The translations under genes and the position numbers were made by a program. From NCBI RefSeq assembly GCF_000717915.1, contig NZ_JOCX01000043.1:1-32003 (forward strand): DNA of 32,003 bases. Direction: 5' to 3'. The stretch comes from Streptomyces sp. NRRL S-244 (GTDB lineage Bacteria > Actinomycetota > Actinomycetes > Streptomycetales > Streptomycetaceae). Shown piece after piece: positions 8,505 to 16,175 of this stretch (positions are counted from its first letter, which is position 1; each line of letters begins with the position of its first letter). The notes beneath the pieces are model-generated. The model did not search any database. It was not told the DNA's origin and saw nothing but the letters and a program-made list of their open reading frames with translations.

Positions 8505-9956
8505 ATGCCGGAGTTGAGCCGCCGACGGAGGATGCTGGTCCTGGCGATCTGCTGCATGAGCCTGCTCATCGTCAGCCTGGACGTGACCGTCCTGAACGTC
8601 GCCCTCCCCTCGATGCGCCGTGAGCTGCACGCCTCGGTCTCCGGGATGCAGTGGACGCTCGACGCGTACACGCTGGTCCTGGCCTCGCTGCTGATGCTGG
8701 CGGGCTCCACGGCGGACCGGATCGGGCGCCGCAAGGTCTTCAAGGCGGGCCTCGTGGTCTTCACTGCGGGCTCGCTGCTCTGCTCGCTGGCACCGACGCT
8801 GGAGTGGCTGATCGCCTTCCGGATGGTCCAGGCCGTGGGCGGCTCGATGCTCAACCCGGTCGCCATGTCGATCATCACCAACACCTTCACGGAGCCGCGC
8901 GAGCGGGCCCGCGCCATCGGCGCCTGGGGCGCGGTGGTCGGCATCTCCATGGCGGTGGGCCCGCTGATCGGCGGGCTGCTGGTGGAATCCGTCGGCTGGC
9001 GGTCCATTTTCTGGATCAACCTTCCGGTCGGGCTGCTGGCCCTGGTGCTGACCCTGCGGTTCGTCCCCGAGTCGCGGGCCGCGCGCCCGCGCCGCGCCGA
9101 CCCGGTGGGACAGGTGCTGGTCATGGCCCTGCTGGGCTCCGTGACGTACGGGATCATCGAGGCCCCGAGCGCGGGGTGGACCGCTCCGGTCATCCTCGGC
9201 TGCGCGGCGCTGGCCGTGGCCTCGCTGACGGGGCTGCTGCTCTACGAGCCGCGGCGGGCGGAGCCGCTGATCGACCCGCGGTTCTTCCGGAGCGCTCCGT
9301 TCAGCGGCGCCACGGTGATTGCGATCAGCGCCTTCGCCGCGCTGTCCGGGTTCCTGTTCCTGAACACCCTGTACCTGCAGGACGTACGGGGGCTCAGCGC
9401 GCTCGACGCCGGGCTCTACATGCTGCCGATGGCGCTGCTCACCTTCCTCTGCGCCCCGCTGTCGGGCCGGCTGGTCGGCAACCGGGGGCCGCGGCCGTCG
9501 CTGCTGATCGCGGGAACGGCGATGGCGGCGAGCGGGGTGCTGTTCGCCGCCTTCTCGGCGGAGACCTCGACGCCGCTGCTGTTCACCGCGTACGTGCTGT
9601 TCGGGCTGGGATTCGGCATGGTGAACGCGCCCATCACCAACACGGCGGTCTCCGGGATGCCCCGGGCCCAGGCGGGGGTGGCGGCCGCGGTGGCCTCGAC
9701 CAGCAGGCAGACCGGCGGCACGCTGGGCGTGGCCGTGATCGGCGCGGTCCTGGCGTCGGGGACGGCGAGCGGCGCCGATTTCATCGAGGCCACGCGGCCG
9801 GCCTGGTGGATCATCACGGGCTGCGGACTGGTCGCGCTCGTGGTGGGAGCCGCGACCAGCGGCCGGTGGGCCATGGGGACGGCGGCGCGGACCGCCCGCA
9901 CGCTGGAGCAGGCGGCGGCAGGGCCGTCGCGGGCCGCGGCGCCGCCGCGCGGCTGA
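8505..9956 (+). CDS. MFS drug exporter, 14-helix DHA2 (EmrB/QacA) type
   Basis: The 483-residue integral membrane protein begins with a helix containing LDVTVLNVALPSM, the motif of the DHA2 drug:H+ antiporter family. The cytoplasmic loop ADRIGRRKVF is MFS motif A, and GWRSIFWINLPVG is the characteristic loop between helices 5 and 6. Hydrophobic segments fit about 14 helices, with an Ala/Arg-rich cytoplasmic tail. It probably exports a hydrophobic compound or antibiotic; the substrate is unknown. It diverges from dusB across 64 bp and faces a MarR gene tail to tail. Whether that MarR protein controls it is uncertain, since the MarR gene itself diverges from a DoxX gene. Confidence 0.88.
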   Translation: MPELSRRRRMLVLAICCMSLLIVSLDVTVLNVALPSMRRELHASVSGMQWTLDAYTLVLASLLMLAGSTADRIGRRKVFKAGLVVFTAGSLLCSLAPTLEWLIAFRMVQAVGGSMLNPVAMSIITNTFTEPRERARAIGAWGAVVGISMAVGPLIGGLLVESVGWRSIFWINLPVGLLALVLTLRFVPESRAARPRRADPVGQVLVMALLGSVTYGIIEAPSAGWTAPVILGCAALAVASLTGLLLYEPRRAEPLIDPRFFRSAPFSGATVIAISAFAALSGFLFLNTLYLQDVRGLSALDAGLYMLPMALLTFLCAPLSGRLVGNRGPRPSLLIAGTAMAASGVLFAAFSAETSTPLLFTAYVLFGLGFGMVNAPITNTAVSGMPRAQAGVAAAVASTSRQTGGTLGVAVIGAVLASGTASGADFIEATRPAWWIITGCGLVALVVGAATSGRWAMGTAARTARTLEQAAAGPSRAAAPPRG

Positions 9957-10080
9957 GGCCGGGCCGGGCGGGGGTCCGGGTGGGCGGGGGTCCCGGCGGG
10001 CGTGGGTCCGGGCGGGTTGGAGTCCGGGCGGGAGGGGGTCCCGGCGGGCGTGGGTCCGGGCGGGTTGGGGTCCGGGGGTG
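9957..10080. repeat. GC-rich tandem repeat with 48-bp period
   Basis: A 35-base block begins at 9986 and recurs exactly at 10034, and flanking bases extend the near-identity to about 46. Shorter GGGTCCGGGCGGG-like units repeat inside it. It fills the gap between the convergent MFS and MarR genes. It resembles the array at 1-53 in composition and is probably a slippage product. Confidence 0.75.
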
Positions 10081-10087
10081 CCGTCCG

Positions 10088-10552
10088 CTACTCGCCGCAG
10101 GTGAAGTGTTCGGGGTTCGAGTCGATCCGGCCCAGCAGTCCGCGCAGCGCGTCCTGATCCTGCTGCGAGAACGCGGAGAACAGCGAGAGCTCGACCTCGT
10201 CGAGCGCCGCGTTCGTCTTGGCGAGGGCGGTCGATCCCGCCTCGGTGATGGCCACGTTGTGGCGGCGGCGGTCGGCCGGGTCCCGGCGGCGGACGGCCAG
10301 GCCCTCGCCCTCCAGGTCGTTGAGGATGCCGACCAGCACGCTCGGATCCACCTCCAGCCGCTCGGCGAGTGCCCGCTGGCCGATGGGGCCGTCCTCCAGG
10401 TGCATCAGCGTCATCGCGTGCCGCGGGGTGAGCCCGGCCGTGCTGAGCGCCTTCTTCATGAGGGTCTCGGTGATCGAGCCGTGCCAGGCCAGCAGCAGGC
10501 CCAACCGCTGCGGGGGGTGCGGGGATTCCTGAGCTGGCGTCATATCGGACAT
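10088..10552 (-). CDS. MarR-family transcriptional regulator
   Basis: The 154-residue winged-helix protein contains LMHLEDGPIGQRALAERLEV, the recognition helix LVGILNDLEGEGLAVRRR and the wing DPADRRRHNVAIT, whose DxRRR pattern is typical of MarR. Family members are dimeric repressors released by small phenolic or oxidising ligands. The start is uncertain: the ATGs at 10552 and 10543 both lack a ribosome site. TACGAT lies 7 nt before the second ATG, favouring 10543 if the mRNA is leaderless. It diverges from a DoxX-like gene, and the shared promoter gap holds a TTGA-N6-TCAA palindrome, so autoregulation plus control of that gene is the simplest reading. Confidence 0.88.
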   Translation of the reverse strand: MSDMTPAQESPHPPQRLGLLLAWHGSITETLMKKALSTAGLTPRHAMTLMHLEDGPIGQRALAERLEVDPSVLVGILNDLEGEGLAVRRRDPADRRRHNVAITEAGSTALAKTNAALDEVELSLFSAFSQQDQDALRGLLGRIDSNPEHFTCGE

Positions 10553-10588
10553 CGTAACAATCAGGGAATGGTTGCGGAGTTTGGATCG

Positions 10589-10602
10589 TTGATGAGATTC
10601 AA
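10589..10602. promoter_or_regulatory. Candidate MarR operator TTGA-N6-TCAA
   Basis: A short inverted repeat lies in the AT-richer gap between the divergent MarR and DoxX genes, 32 bp before the DoxX start. The size and location suit a MarR dimer. The arms are only 4 bp, so chance is possible. Confidence 0.35.
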
Positions 10603-10634
10603 TGATTCGACACCCCCGATCATTGGAGCTCATC

Positions 10635-10979
10635 ATGTTCATTGCGTACGCCGTCGTCGCCGGCCTGCTCACACTCGTCCTGGCCGCGTCCGCCACGTTC
10701 ACGCTCCAGCGGAACGAGGCGGTCATGGCGAGCATGCGGAAGGTCGAGGTCCCGGACAGCTGGCTGCCCCGGCTGGCCACCCTGAAGGCGGCCGGCGCGA
10801 TAGGCCTGGTCGCGGGCCTGTGGGTGACCCCTCTGGGCGTGGCCGCCGCGATCGGCGTGACCCTCTACTTCATCGGCGCGGTCATCAGCCACCTGCGCGT
10901 CAAGGACTTCGAACTGGCCCCGGCGGCCGTCCTCGCCCTGGTCGCGGCGGCGGCGCTGGCCCTGCGGGTGGCGGCGTAG
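10635..10979 (+). CDS. DoxX-like small membrane protein
   Basis: The 114-residue protein has about four hydrophobic helices separated by short polar loops. It fits the DoxX-like family, including the central polar segment MRKVEVPDSWLPRLATLKAAG and a helix pair ending in VISHLRVKDFE. The function of stand-alone members is poorly defined; redox or quinone-linked roles are proposed for some. The ATG at 10635 follows GGAG at a good distance. The gene diverges from the MarR gene. Eight bases after its stop begins the long palindrome that I interpret as the operator of the next gene and that could also terminate this one. Confidence 0.78.
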   Translation: MFIAYAVVAGLLTLVLAASATFTLQRNEAVMASMRKVEVPDSWLPRLATLKAAGAIGLVAGLWVTPLGVAAAIGVTLYFIGAVISHLRVKDFELAPAAVLALVAAAALALRVAA

Positions 10980-10986
10980 CCATCCT

Positions 10987-11020
10987 GACGGGTGACAGAT
11001 ATTGAAATCTGTCACCCGTC
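10987..11020. promoter_or_regulatory. 14-6-14 perfect palindrome, probable TetR operator
   Basis: GACGGGTGACAGAT at 10987-11000 is the exact reverse complement of ATCTGTCACCCGTC at 11007-11020, separated by ATTGAA. The TGACAGAT...ATCTGTCA core has the size and symmetry of a TetR-family site. It spans the predicted -35 of the reductase gene, which is followed by a TetR gene. It could additionally act as a terminator for the DoxX gene. Confidence 0.75.
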
Positions 11021-11036
11021 ATGCCATGGTTGTTCC
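11002..11036 (+). promoter_or_regulatory. Promoter of the aldo/keto reductase gene
   Basis: TTGAAA (11002-11007), a 17-nt spacer and CATGGT (11025-11030) form a housekeeping-sigma-like promoter. The ATG at 11037 is 6 nt past the -10 hexamer, so transcription should start at or next to the start codon. No ribosome-binding site is present. The -35 lies inside the palindrome at 10987-11020. Confidence 0.6.
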
Positions 11037-12065
11037 ATGACCACGAACGAGAACACCCGCACCCTCGGCTCGACCGGCCCTTCCGTCTTCCCGCTGGGGC
11101 TGGGCTGCATGGGCATGTCCGCCCTGTACGGGGAGGCCGACCGCACCGAGTCCATCGCGACCATCCACGCCTATCTGGACGCCGTCCCCGACGGCGCGAG
11201 CGCGCTGCTCGACACCGGCGACTTCTACGGCATGGGGCACAACGAGATGCTCATCGGCGAAGCCCTGCGCACGGCGCCGGCCGCAGCCCGCGAGCAGGCG
11301 CTGACCAGCGTGAAGTTCGGCGCCCTGCGCACCGTCGAGGGCGGCTTCACCGGCTATGACGGCCGCCCCGAGGCCGTCAAGAACTTCCTGGCCTACTCGC
11401 TCCAGCGCCTGGGCCGGGACCACATCGACGTCTACCGGATCGCCCGCGTCGACCCGTCCGTCCCGATCGAGGAGACCGTCGGCGCCATCGCCGAGGCCGT
11501 CCAGGCCGGGCACGTACGGCACATCGGCCTCTCCGAGGTCGGCGCGGACACCCTGCGCCGGGCCGCGGCGGTGGCGCCGATCTCGGACCTCCAGATCGAG
11601 TACTCGCTCATCTCCCGCGGCATCGAGGCGGAGATCCTGCCGACCGCCCGCGAGCTGGGCATCGGGGTCACGGCGTACGGGGTGCTGAGCCGCGGCCTGA
11701 TCAGCGGGCACTTCGGCCGCGACCGGGAGCTGGCGCCGGGCGACTTCCGCGGGATGAGCCCCCGCTTCCAGGGCGAGAACCTCCAGCGCAATCTCGACCT
11801 GGTCGACGCCCTGCGCAAGGTCGCGGAGGACAAGGGAGTCAGCGTCGCCCAGACCGCCATCGCCTGGGTGCTCTCGCGCGGCGAGGACATCGTTCCGCTG
11901 GTGGGCGCCCGCCGCCGGGACAGACTGGCCGAGGCACTGGGTGCCATGGCCGTGGAGCTGAGCGCCGCGGACCTGGCGGCCATCGAGGAGGCGGTCCCGG
12001 CGGGAGCCGCGGCCGGCGAGCGGTACCCGCAGGCGCAGATGGCCCACCTCGACAGCGAGCACTGA
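11037..12065 (+). CDS. Aldo/keto reductase family protein lacking the usual catalytic His
   Basis: The 342-residue (alpha/beta)8 barrel has the AKR pattern LGLGCMGMSALYG. DTGDFYGMGHNE carries the catalytic Asp and Tyr, and TSVKFG the catalytic Lys. IGLSEVG and QIEYSLISRGIE follow, and the C-terminal LVGARRRDRLAEAL nucleotide loop suggests NADPH. The fourth tetrad residue is normally the His of a YLHRVDP-like segment; here the segment reads DVYRIARVDPSVPIEETVGA, with Ala in place of His. I recall this as shared by a subfamily, so it need not be inactive. The substrate is unknown. A TetR gene follows after 21 bp, and a strong palindrome precedes the start. Confidence 0.88.
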   Translation: MTTNENTRTLGSTGPSVFPLGLGCMGMSALYGEADRTESIATIHAYLDAVPDGASALLDTGDFYGMGHNEMLIGEALRTAPAAAREQALTSVKFGALRTVEGGFTGYDGRPEAVKNFLAYSLQRLGRDHIDVYRIARVDPSVPIEETVGAIAEAVQAGHVRHIGLSEVGADTLRRAAAVAPISDLQIEYSLISRGIEAEILPTARELGIGVTAYGVLSRGLISGHFGRDRELAPGDFRGMSPRFQGENLQRNLDLVDALRKVAEDKGVSVAQTAIAWVLSRGEDIVPLVGARRRDRLAEALGAMAVELSAADLAAIEEAVPAGAAAGERYPQAQMAHLDSEH

Positions 12066-12086
12066 GCGGGCGGTACGGTCATACTC

Positions 12087-12680
12087 ATGCCCCCCGCTGC
12101 TGCCGAGCCCCTGACACCCGAGCGCATCCTCGCGACCACCGAGGAGGTGCTGCGTCGCTACGGCCCCACCAAGGCGACCGTGGTGGACGTGGCCCGCGCC
12201 CTGGGCGTCAGCCACGGCAGCGTGTATCGGCACTTCCCGTCGAAGGCGGCGCTGCGCGAGGCCGTCACGGAACGCTGGCTCACCAAGAGCGTGGTGCGGC
12301 TGGAGGAGATCGCCTCGGCCCCCACGGGCGCCGCGCCCTCCAAGCTGGAGGCTTGGCTGGAGGCGCTGTTCGAGGCCAAGCGCCACAAGGCGGGTGACGA
12401 CCCGGAGCTGTTCGCGACGTACACGGTGCTGCTCGCCGAGAACAGCGATGTGGTGGACCAGCACCTGAGCCAGCTGATCGAACAGCTGGGCCGGATCATC
12501 GCCGAGGGCGTCGAGGCGGGCTCGCTCAGCGCGCCCGATGTACCGGCCGCGGCCCGGGCCGTGTTCGACGCCACCGGCCGTTTCCACGATCCGCAGTACG
12601 CGGCGGAATGGTTCAAGCCCACGATCATCACGGAGTTCGAGGCGGTCACCGCGCTGGTGATCCGGGGCCTGCGCGCCTGA
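12087..12680 (+). CDS. TetR-family transcriptional regulator
   Basis: The protein has 197 residues. The N-terminal DNA-binding domain is clear: ILATTEEVLRRYGPTKATVV, then DVARALGVSHGSVYRHF and PSKAALREAV. The rest is the helical ligand and dimer domain. It lies 21 bp downstream of the reductase gene and probably represses it through the palindrome at 10987-11020. TACGGT at 12074-12079 is 7 nt before the ATG and there is no ribosome site, so a second, leaderless transcript is possible besides read-through from the reductase. The inducer is unknown, plausibly a reductase substrate. Confidence 0.9.
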   Translation: MPPAAAEPLTPERILATTEEVLRRYGPTKATVVDVARALGVSHGSVYRHFPSKAALREAVTERWLTKSVVRLEEIASAPTGAAPSKLEAWLEALFEAKRHKAGDDPELFATYTVLLAENSDVVDQHLSQLIEQLGRIIAEGVEAGSLSAPDVPAAARAVFDATGRFHDPQYAAEWFKPTIITEFEAVTALVIRGLRA

Positions 12681-12691
12681 CCCGTCGAGAG

Positions 12692-12716
12692 CGTCCGGAA
12701 CGAGCCGCTCCGGACG
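12692..12716 (+). terminator. Hairpin after the TetR gene
   Basis: CGTCCGGA (12692-12699) pairs with TCCGGACG (12709-12716) over a 9-nt loop, 11 bases past the stop codon. A modestly AT-rich stretch follows. Confidence 0.6.
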
Positions 12717-12745
12717 ACTTGATGATCATTTGGGGCAGGATCGTC

Positions 12746-12775
12746 TTGTCCGTGCCCCGTCAAACTCCATACGTT
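12746..12775 (+). promoter_or_regulatory. Promoter of the VC0807-like gene
   Basis: TTGTCC (12746-12751), an 18-nt spacer and TACGTT (12770-12775) give a reasonable housekeeping promoter. The leader would be about 33 nt and carries the AGGGGGA ribosome site. Confidence 0.5.
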
Positions 12776-12815
12776 CCCCCTACCACGCTTCATCAGGCAC
12801 GTTCCAGGGGGAACC

Positions 12816-13538
12816 TTGTCCGCTCAACCCACTCAGGCAACGCAGCCCAAGCCTCCCGCACGCTCGGGAGGCGCCGCTGCCGTCGGCTGGATTCTGACCA
12901 TCGCCCTCAACGTGGTCGCGCCGATCCTCACGTACAACCAGCTGCACGACCACGGCTGGAGCGAGTTCAGCGCGCTGCTGGTCAGTGGCGCGTGGCCGGT
13001 GCTCGACAGTGCGATCAACCTCGCCTGGCGCCGCAAGCTCGACGAATTCGCCGTCGTCGCCCTGGTGTTCCTGGTGATCACGGCCGTCGTCTCGCTCGTC
13101 GGCGCGCACTCGGCCCGCGCGCTGCTGATCAAGGACTCGGGTGTGACCGGGCTGTTCGGGCTGCTCTGCCTCGCCACCCTGCTCGCTCCGCGGCCGCTGA
13201 TCTTCTACTTCGGCCGCAAGTTCGCCACCGACGGCACCCCCGAGAGCACCGCGTGGTGGAACGGTCTGTGGCAGTTCGACGGCTTCCGCCGCACGATGAC
13301 CGTGATGACCACGGTGTGGGGCGTGGCCTACCTCGCGGAGGCCGCGGTACGGGTCGTGCTGGCTTACCTGCTGCCCACCGACACCATGGTGGTCGTCAGC
13401 CCGGTCCTGATCTACGGGGTGCTCGGCCTGCTGGCCGTGTGGACCGCGCGCTACGCGAAGCGCTCGCAGGCGGCGGGCGAACGGCGCGCCGCCGAGGCGG
13501 CCACGGCCCAGGCGCACGCCCCTGCCGGAAACGCCTGA
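12816..13538 (+). CDS. VC0807-like integral membrane protein
   Basis: The 240-residue protein has a short Pro/Gln-rich N-terminus, about six hydrophobic helices and an Ala-rich tail. The pattern of paired helices around APRPLIFYFGRKFA and a later WWNGLWQFDGFRRTM resembles proteins annotated as VC0807 family, of unknown function. The start is TTG at 12816, supported by AGGGGGA 5 nt upstream. It has its own promoter and ends at a strong shared terminator with glyS, so it is probably monocistronic. No function can be assigned. Confidence 0.72.
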   Translation: MSAQPTQATQPKPPARSGGAAAVGWILTIALNVVAPILTYNQLHDHGWSEFSALLVSGAWPVLDSAINLAWRRKLDEFAVVALVFLVITAVVSLVGAHSARALLIKDSGVTGLFGLLCLATLLAPRPLIFYFGRKFATDGTPESTAWWNGLWQFDGFRRTMTVMTTVWGVAYLAEAAVRVVLAYLLPTDTMVVVSPVLIYGVLGLLAVWTARYAKRSQAAGERRAAEAATAQAHAPAGNA

Positions 13539-13548
13539 GCAGAGCCGG

Positions 13549-13600
13549 AAAACGGCGGTGGCCCGGTGCGCGTGACGCGCACCGGGCCACCGGCCGTTTC
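13549..13600. terminator. Long bidirectional terminator
   Basis: GGTGGCCCGGTGCGCG (13557-13572) pairs perfectly with CGCGCACCGGGCCACC (13576-13591) over a 3-nt loop. AAACGGC and GCCGTTT extend the stem outward beyond one bulged base. It lies between the convergent VC0807-like and glyS genes, with A/T runs on both flanks as expected for two-way termination. Confidence 0.88.
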
Positions 13601-13627
13601 ACCCCGGTCGGGGTAGGGACCTGAGAC

Positions 13628-15010
13628 CTAGCAGCCGAGCAGGCGGCTGCCGAGGTAGCTCTGGATCTGGTCCAGGGAGACGCGCTCCTGCTTCATGGTG
13701 TCGCGCTCGCGCACGGTCACCGCGTTGTCGTCCAGGGTGTCGAAGTCGACGGTGACGCAGAACGGCGTGCCGATCTCGTCCTGGCGGCGGTAGCGGCGGC
13801 CGATGGCGCCCGCGTCGTCGAACTCGATGTTCCAGTTCTTGCGCAGGTCGGCGGCGAGGCCCTTGGCCTTCGGCGACAGCTGCGGGTTGCGGGACAGCGG
13901 CAGGACGGCGACCTTGATCGGGGCCAGGCGCGGGTCGAAGCGCATCACGGTGCGCTTCTCCATGACGCCCTTGGCGTTCGGGGCCTCGTCCTCGATGTAC
14001 GCGTCGAGCATGAAGGCGAGCATCGCGCGGTTCACACCGGCCGCCGGCTCGATGACGTACGGGGTGTAGCGCTCACCGGCCTCCTGGTCGAAGTAGGTGA
14101 GGTCCTGGCCGGAGGCCGCGGAGTGCGCCTTCAGGTCGAAGTCCGTGCGGTTGGCGATGCCCTCCAGCTCGGAGAACTCGCTGCCGCCGAAGTTGAAGCG
14201 GTACTCGATGTCGGCGGTGCGCTTCGAGTAGTGGGACAGCTTCTCCTTCGGGTGGTCGTACCAGCGGATGTTCTCCTCGCGGATGCCGAGGCCGCGGTAC
14301 CAGTTCCACCGCTCCTGCATCCAGTACTCCTGCCACTGCTCGTCCTCGCCCGGCTTGACGAAGAACTCCATCTCCATCTGCTCGAACTCGCGCGTGCGGA
14401 AGATGAAGTTGCCCGGAGTGATCTCGTTGCGGAAGGACTTGCCCATCTGCGCGATGCCGAACGGGGGCTTCTTGCGCGAGGTGGTCTGCACGTGGGCGAA
14501 GTTGGTGAAGATGCCCTGGGCGGTCTCGGGGCGCAGGTACGCCTTCGAGCCGGTGTCCTGGGTCGGGCCGAGGTGGGTCTCCAGCATGCCGGAGAACTGC
14601 TTGGGCTCGGTGAACTGGCCCTTCACACCGCAGTGCGGGCAGTTGATGTCGGCGAGGCCGTTCTCGGGCGGACGGCCGTGCTTGGCCTCGTACGCCTCTT
14701 CCAGGTGGTCCGCGCGGTGACGCTTGTGACAGGAGGTGCACTCGGTCAGCGGGTCCGAGAAGGTCGCGACGTGGCCGGAGGCCACCCAGACCTCGGGGGC
14801 CAGGATCACGGAAGAGTCGAGGCCGACGATGTCCTCGCGCCCGGTGACCATGGCCTTCCACCACTGGCGCTTGATGTTCTCCTTGAGCTCGACACCCAGC
14901 GGACCGTAGTCCCAGGCAGCCCTGGAGCCGCCGTAGATGTCACTGCACGGGAAAACGAAGCCACGGCGCTTGCTCAGGCTGACGATGGTTTCGATCTTGT
15001 CGGCGGCCAC
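13628..15010 (-). CDS. glyS: Glycyl-tRNA synthetase, single-chain class II type
   Basis: The 460-residue dimeric class IIa synthetase charges tRNA-Gly with glycine and is the type used by actinobacteria. Near the N-terminus are FPCSDIYGG and [15 protein letters not shown] and a later CPHC form the zinc-binding insertion. Motif 2 is [20 protein letters not shown], and motif 3 lies in [11 protein letters not shown]. The C-terminal anticodon-binding domain begins at [10 protein letters not shown]. The start is the GTG at 15010, with AGAGAG upstream. It diverges from znuA across 155 bp. The neighbourhood matches the Streptomyces core chromosome. Confidence 0.97.
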   Translation of the reverse strand: MAADKIETIVSLSKRRGFVFPCSDIYGGSRAAWDYGPLGVELKENIKRQWWKAMVTGREDIVGLDSSVILAPEVWVASGHVATFSDPLTECTSCHKRHRADHLEEAYEAKHGRPPENGLADINCPHCGVKGQFTEPKQFSGMLETHLGPTQDTGSKAYLRPETAQGIFTNFAHVQTTSRKKPPFGIAQMGKSFRNEITPGNFIFRTREFEQMEMEFFVKPGEDEQWQEYWMQERWNWYRGLGIREENIRWYDHPKEKLSHYSKRTADIEYRFNFGGSEFSELEGIANRTDFDLKAHSAASGQDLTYFDQEAGERYTPYVIEPAAGVNRAMLAFMLDAYIEDEAPNAKGVMEKRTVMRFDPRLAPIKVAVLPLSRNPQLSPKAKGLAADLRKNWNIEFDDAGAIGRRYRRQDEIGTPFCVTVDFDTLDDNAVTVRERDTMKQERVSLDQIQSYLGSRLLGC

Positions 15011-15049
15011 GGTGCTCTCTTCATTACGAGGACGAACGGCGAAGGCTTT

Positions 15050-15080
15050 AGGTTACCGGCGCCCGCACCCCCCCTTTCAA
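15050..15080 (-). promoter_or_regulatory. Probable glyS promoter
   Basis: On the minus strand TTGAAA (15080-15075), a 19-nt spacer that includes a run of seven G, and TAACCT (15055-15050) form a plausible promoter 40 bp before the GTG. The spacer is 1-2 nt longer than ideal. Confidence 0.4.
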
Positions 15081-15128
15081 ATCGGTTCCCCTTCCACGGC
15101 ACCGTCCCCGGGCTCCTCACCTGGGTTT

Positions 15129-15158
15129 TTGACAATCGTTTCCATCTTTGATGAAAAT
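15129..15158 (+). promoter_or_regulatory. znuA promoter
   Basis: TTGACA (15129-15134), an 18-nt spacer and GAAAAT (15153-15158) precede the chosen znuA ATG by 7 nt. This predicts a leaderless znuA mRNA. Both promoter hexamers are covered by Zur-box-like palindromes. Confidence 0.6.
15130..15144 (+). promoter_or_regulatory. Zur box 1
   Basis: TGACAATCGTTTCCA is a 7-1-7 imperfect palindrome resembling the Streptomyces Zur box (TGAAAATGATTTTCA type, from memory). It overlaps the -35 of znuA. Zur with zinc bound here should block transcription. Confidence 0.7.
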
Positions 15159-15166
15159 GGATGTCA
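15152..15166 (+). promoter_or_regulatory. Zur box 2
   Basis: TGAAAATGGATGTCA is a second 7-1-7 site, centred 22 bp from the first, about two helical turns. It covers the -10 and touches the start codon. Confidence 0.6.
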
Positions 15167-16152
15167 TGAACGTACGACGCCTCATACCCGCCGCCGCCCT
15201 CGCCGGAGCCGTAGCCCTCGGCGCCACGGCCCTCACCGCCTGCTCCGGAGCCGGAGCGGGAACCGGCAAGGACGGCAAGCTCGACGTCATGTCGTCGTTC
15301 TACCCGATGCAGTTCCTCGCCGAACAGATCGGCAAGGACCACGTGAAGGTCGACACCCTGACCAAGCCGGGCGTCGAACCGCACGACCTGGAGATCACCC
15401 CGAAGCAGACCGGGCAGCTGGGCGAATCCGACGTCGTCCTCTACCTCAAGGGCCTGCAGCCCGCCGTCGACAAGGCCGTCGCCCAGTCCGGCGTGAAGCA
15501 CGTCGTCGACGCCGCCAAGCTCACCAAGCTCGAGGTCCACGGCTCCTCCGGCCACGACCACGCCCACGAGGGCGAGGAGGGCCACGCCGAAGGCGAGGCC
15601 GAGGGCCACGACCACGCCCACGGCGAGGCCGGCGAGGACCCGCACGTCTGGCTGGACCCGGTGAAGTACGCCGAGGTCGCCAAGGGCGTCGGCGCGGCCC
15701 TGGAGAAGGCCGACCCGGACCACGCGGCGGACTACCGCAAGAACACCGACGAGCTGCTCGGCAAGCTGGCCGCGCTCGACACGGAGTTCAAGGACGGCCT
15801 GAAGAACTCCGCCTCCAAGACCTTCATCACCACGCACTCCGCCTTCGGCTACCTCGCCGAGCGCTACGGCCTCGACCAGGAGGGCATCTCCGGCGTCGAC
15901 CCCGAGTCCGAGCCGAGCCCGGCCCGGATGAAGGAGCTCCAGGCCGTCGCGAAGAAGGACAATGTCTCGACCGTGTTCTTCGAGACCCTGGCCAGCGACA
16001 AGACGGCCAAGACGCTCGCCACCGACACGGGCCTGAAGACCGACGTCCTCGACCCGCTCGAGGGAATCACCGACAAGTCCCAGGGCGCTGACTACTTCGA
16101 GGTCATGCGGTCCAACCTGAAGAACCTGCAGAAGGCGCTCGGTAGCAAGTAA
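15166..16152 (+). CDS. znuA: Zinc ABC transporter, substrate-binding lipoprotein
   Basis: The 328-residue cluster A-I binding protein captures Zn2+ outside the membrane and delivers it to ZnuB. A signal peptide ends in the lipobox LTAC, so it is anchored as a lipoprotein. Probable metal ligands are the His in GVEPHDLEITP, the His in DPHVWLDP, the His in TTHSAFGYLAERYGL, and an acidic residue near FFETLA. Between the first two lies a His/Glu-rich loop (HDHAHEGEEGHAEGE and on), typical of zinc-specific members. I chose the ATG at 15166 because the preceding in-frame codons overlap the promoter and Zur boxes. It starts the znuACB-zur unit. Confidence 0.95.
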   Translation: MNVRRLIPAAALAGAVALGATALTACSGAGAGTGKDGKLDVMSSFYPMQFLAEQIGKDHVKVDTLTKPGVEPHDLEITPKQTGQLGESDVVLYLKGLQPAVDKAVAQSGVKHVVDAAKLTKLEVHGSSGHDHAHEGEEGHAEGEAEGHDHAHGEAGEDPHVWLDPVKYAEVAKGVGAALEKADPDHAADYRKNTDELLGKLAALDTEFKDGLKNSASKTFITTHSAFGYLAERYGLDQEGISGVDPESEPSPARMKELQAVAKKDNVSTVFFETLASDKTAKTLATDTGLKTDVLDPLEGITDKSQGADYFEVMRSNLKNLQKALGSK

Positions 16153-16175
16153 TGGCAGTAACGGAGGCGCGTGCC

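Noticed and set aside
8441..9193. Extending dusB upstream to an ATG at 9193
   Set aside because: The extra 250 residues are Ser/Thr/Arg-rich, overlap the MFS gene, and lie before the true barrel start MTTLPPPLAIGPHTVQPP.
15148..15165. Earlier in-frame starts for znuA (TTG 15148, ATG 15151, ATG 15157)
   Set aside because: They fall within the promoter and Zur boxes, add residues before the signal peptide, and lack ribosome sites.
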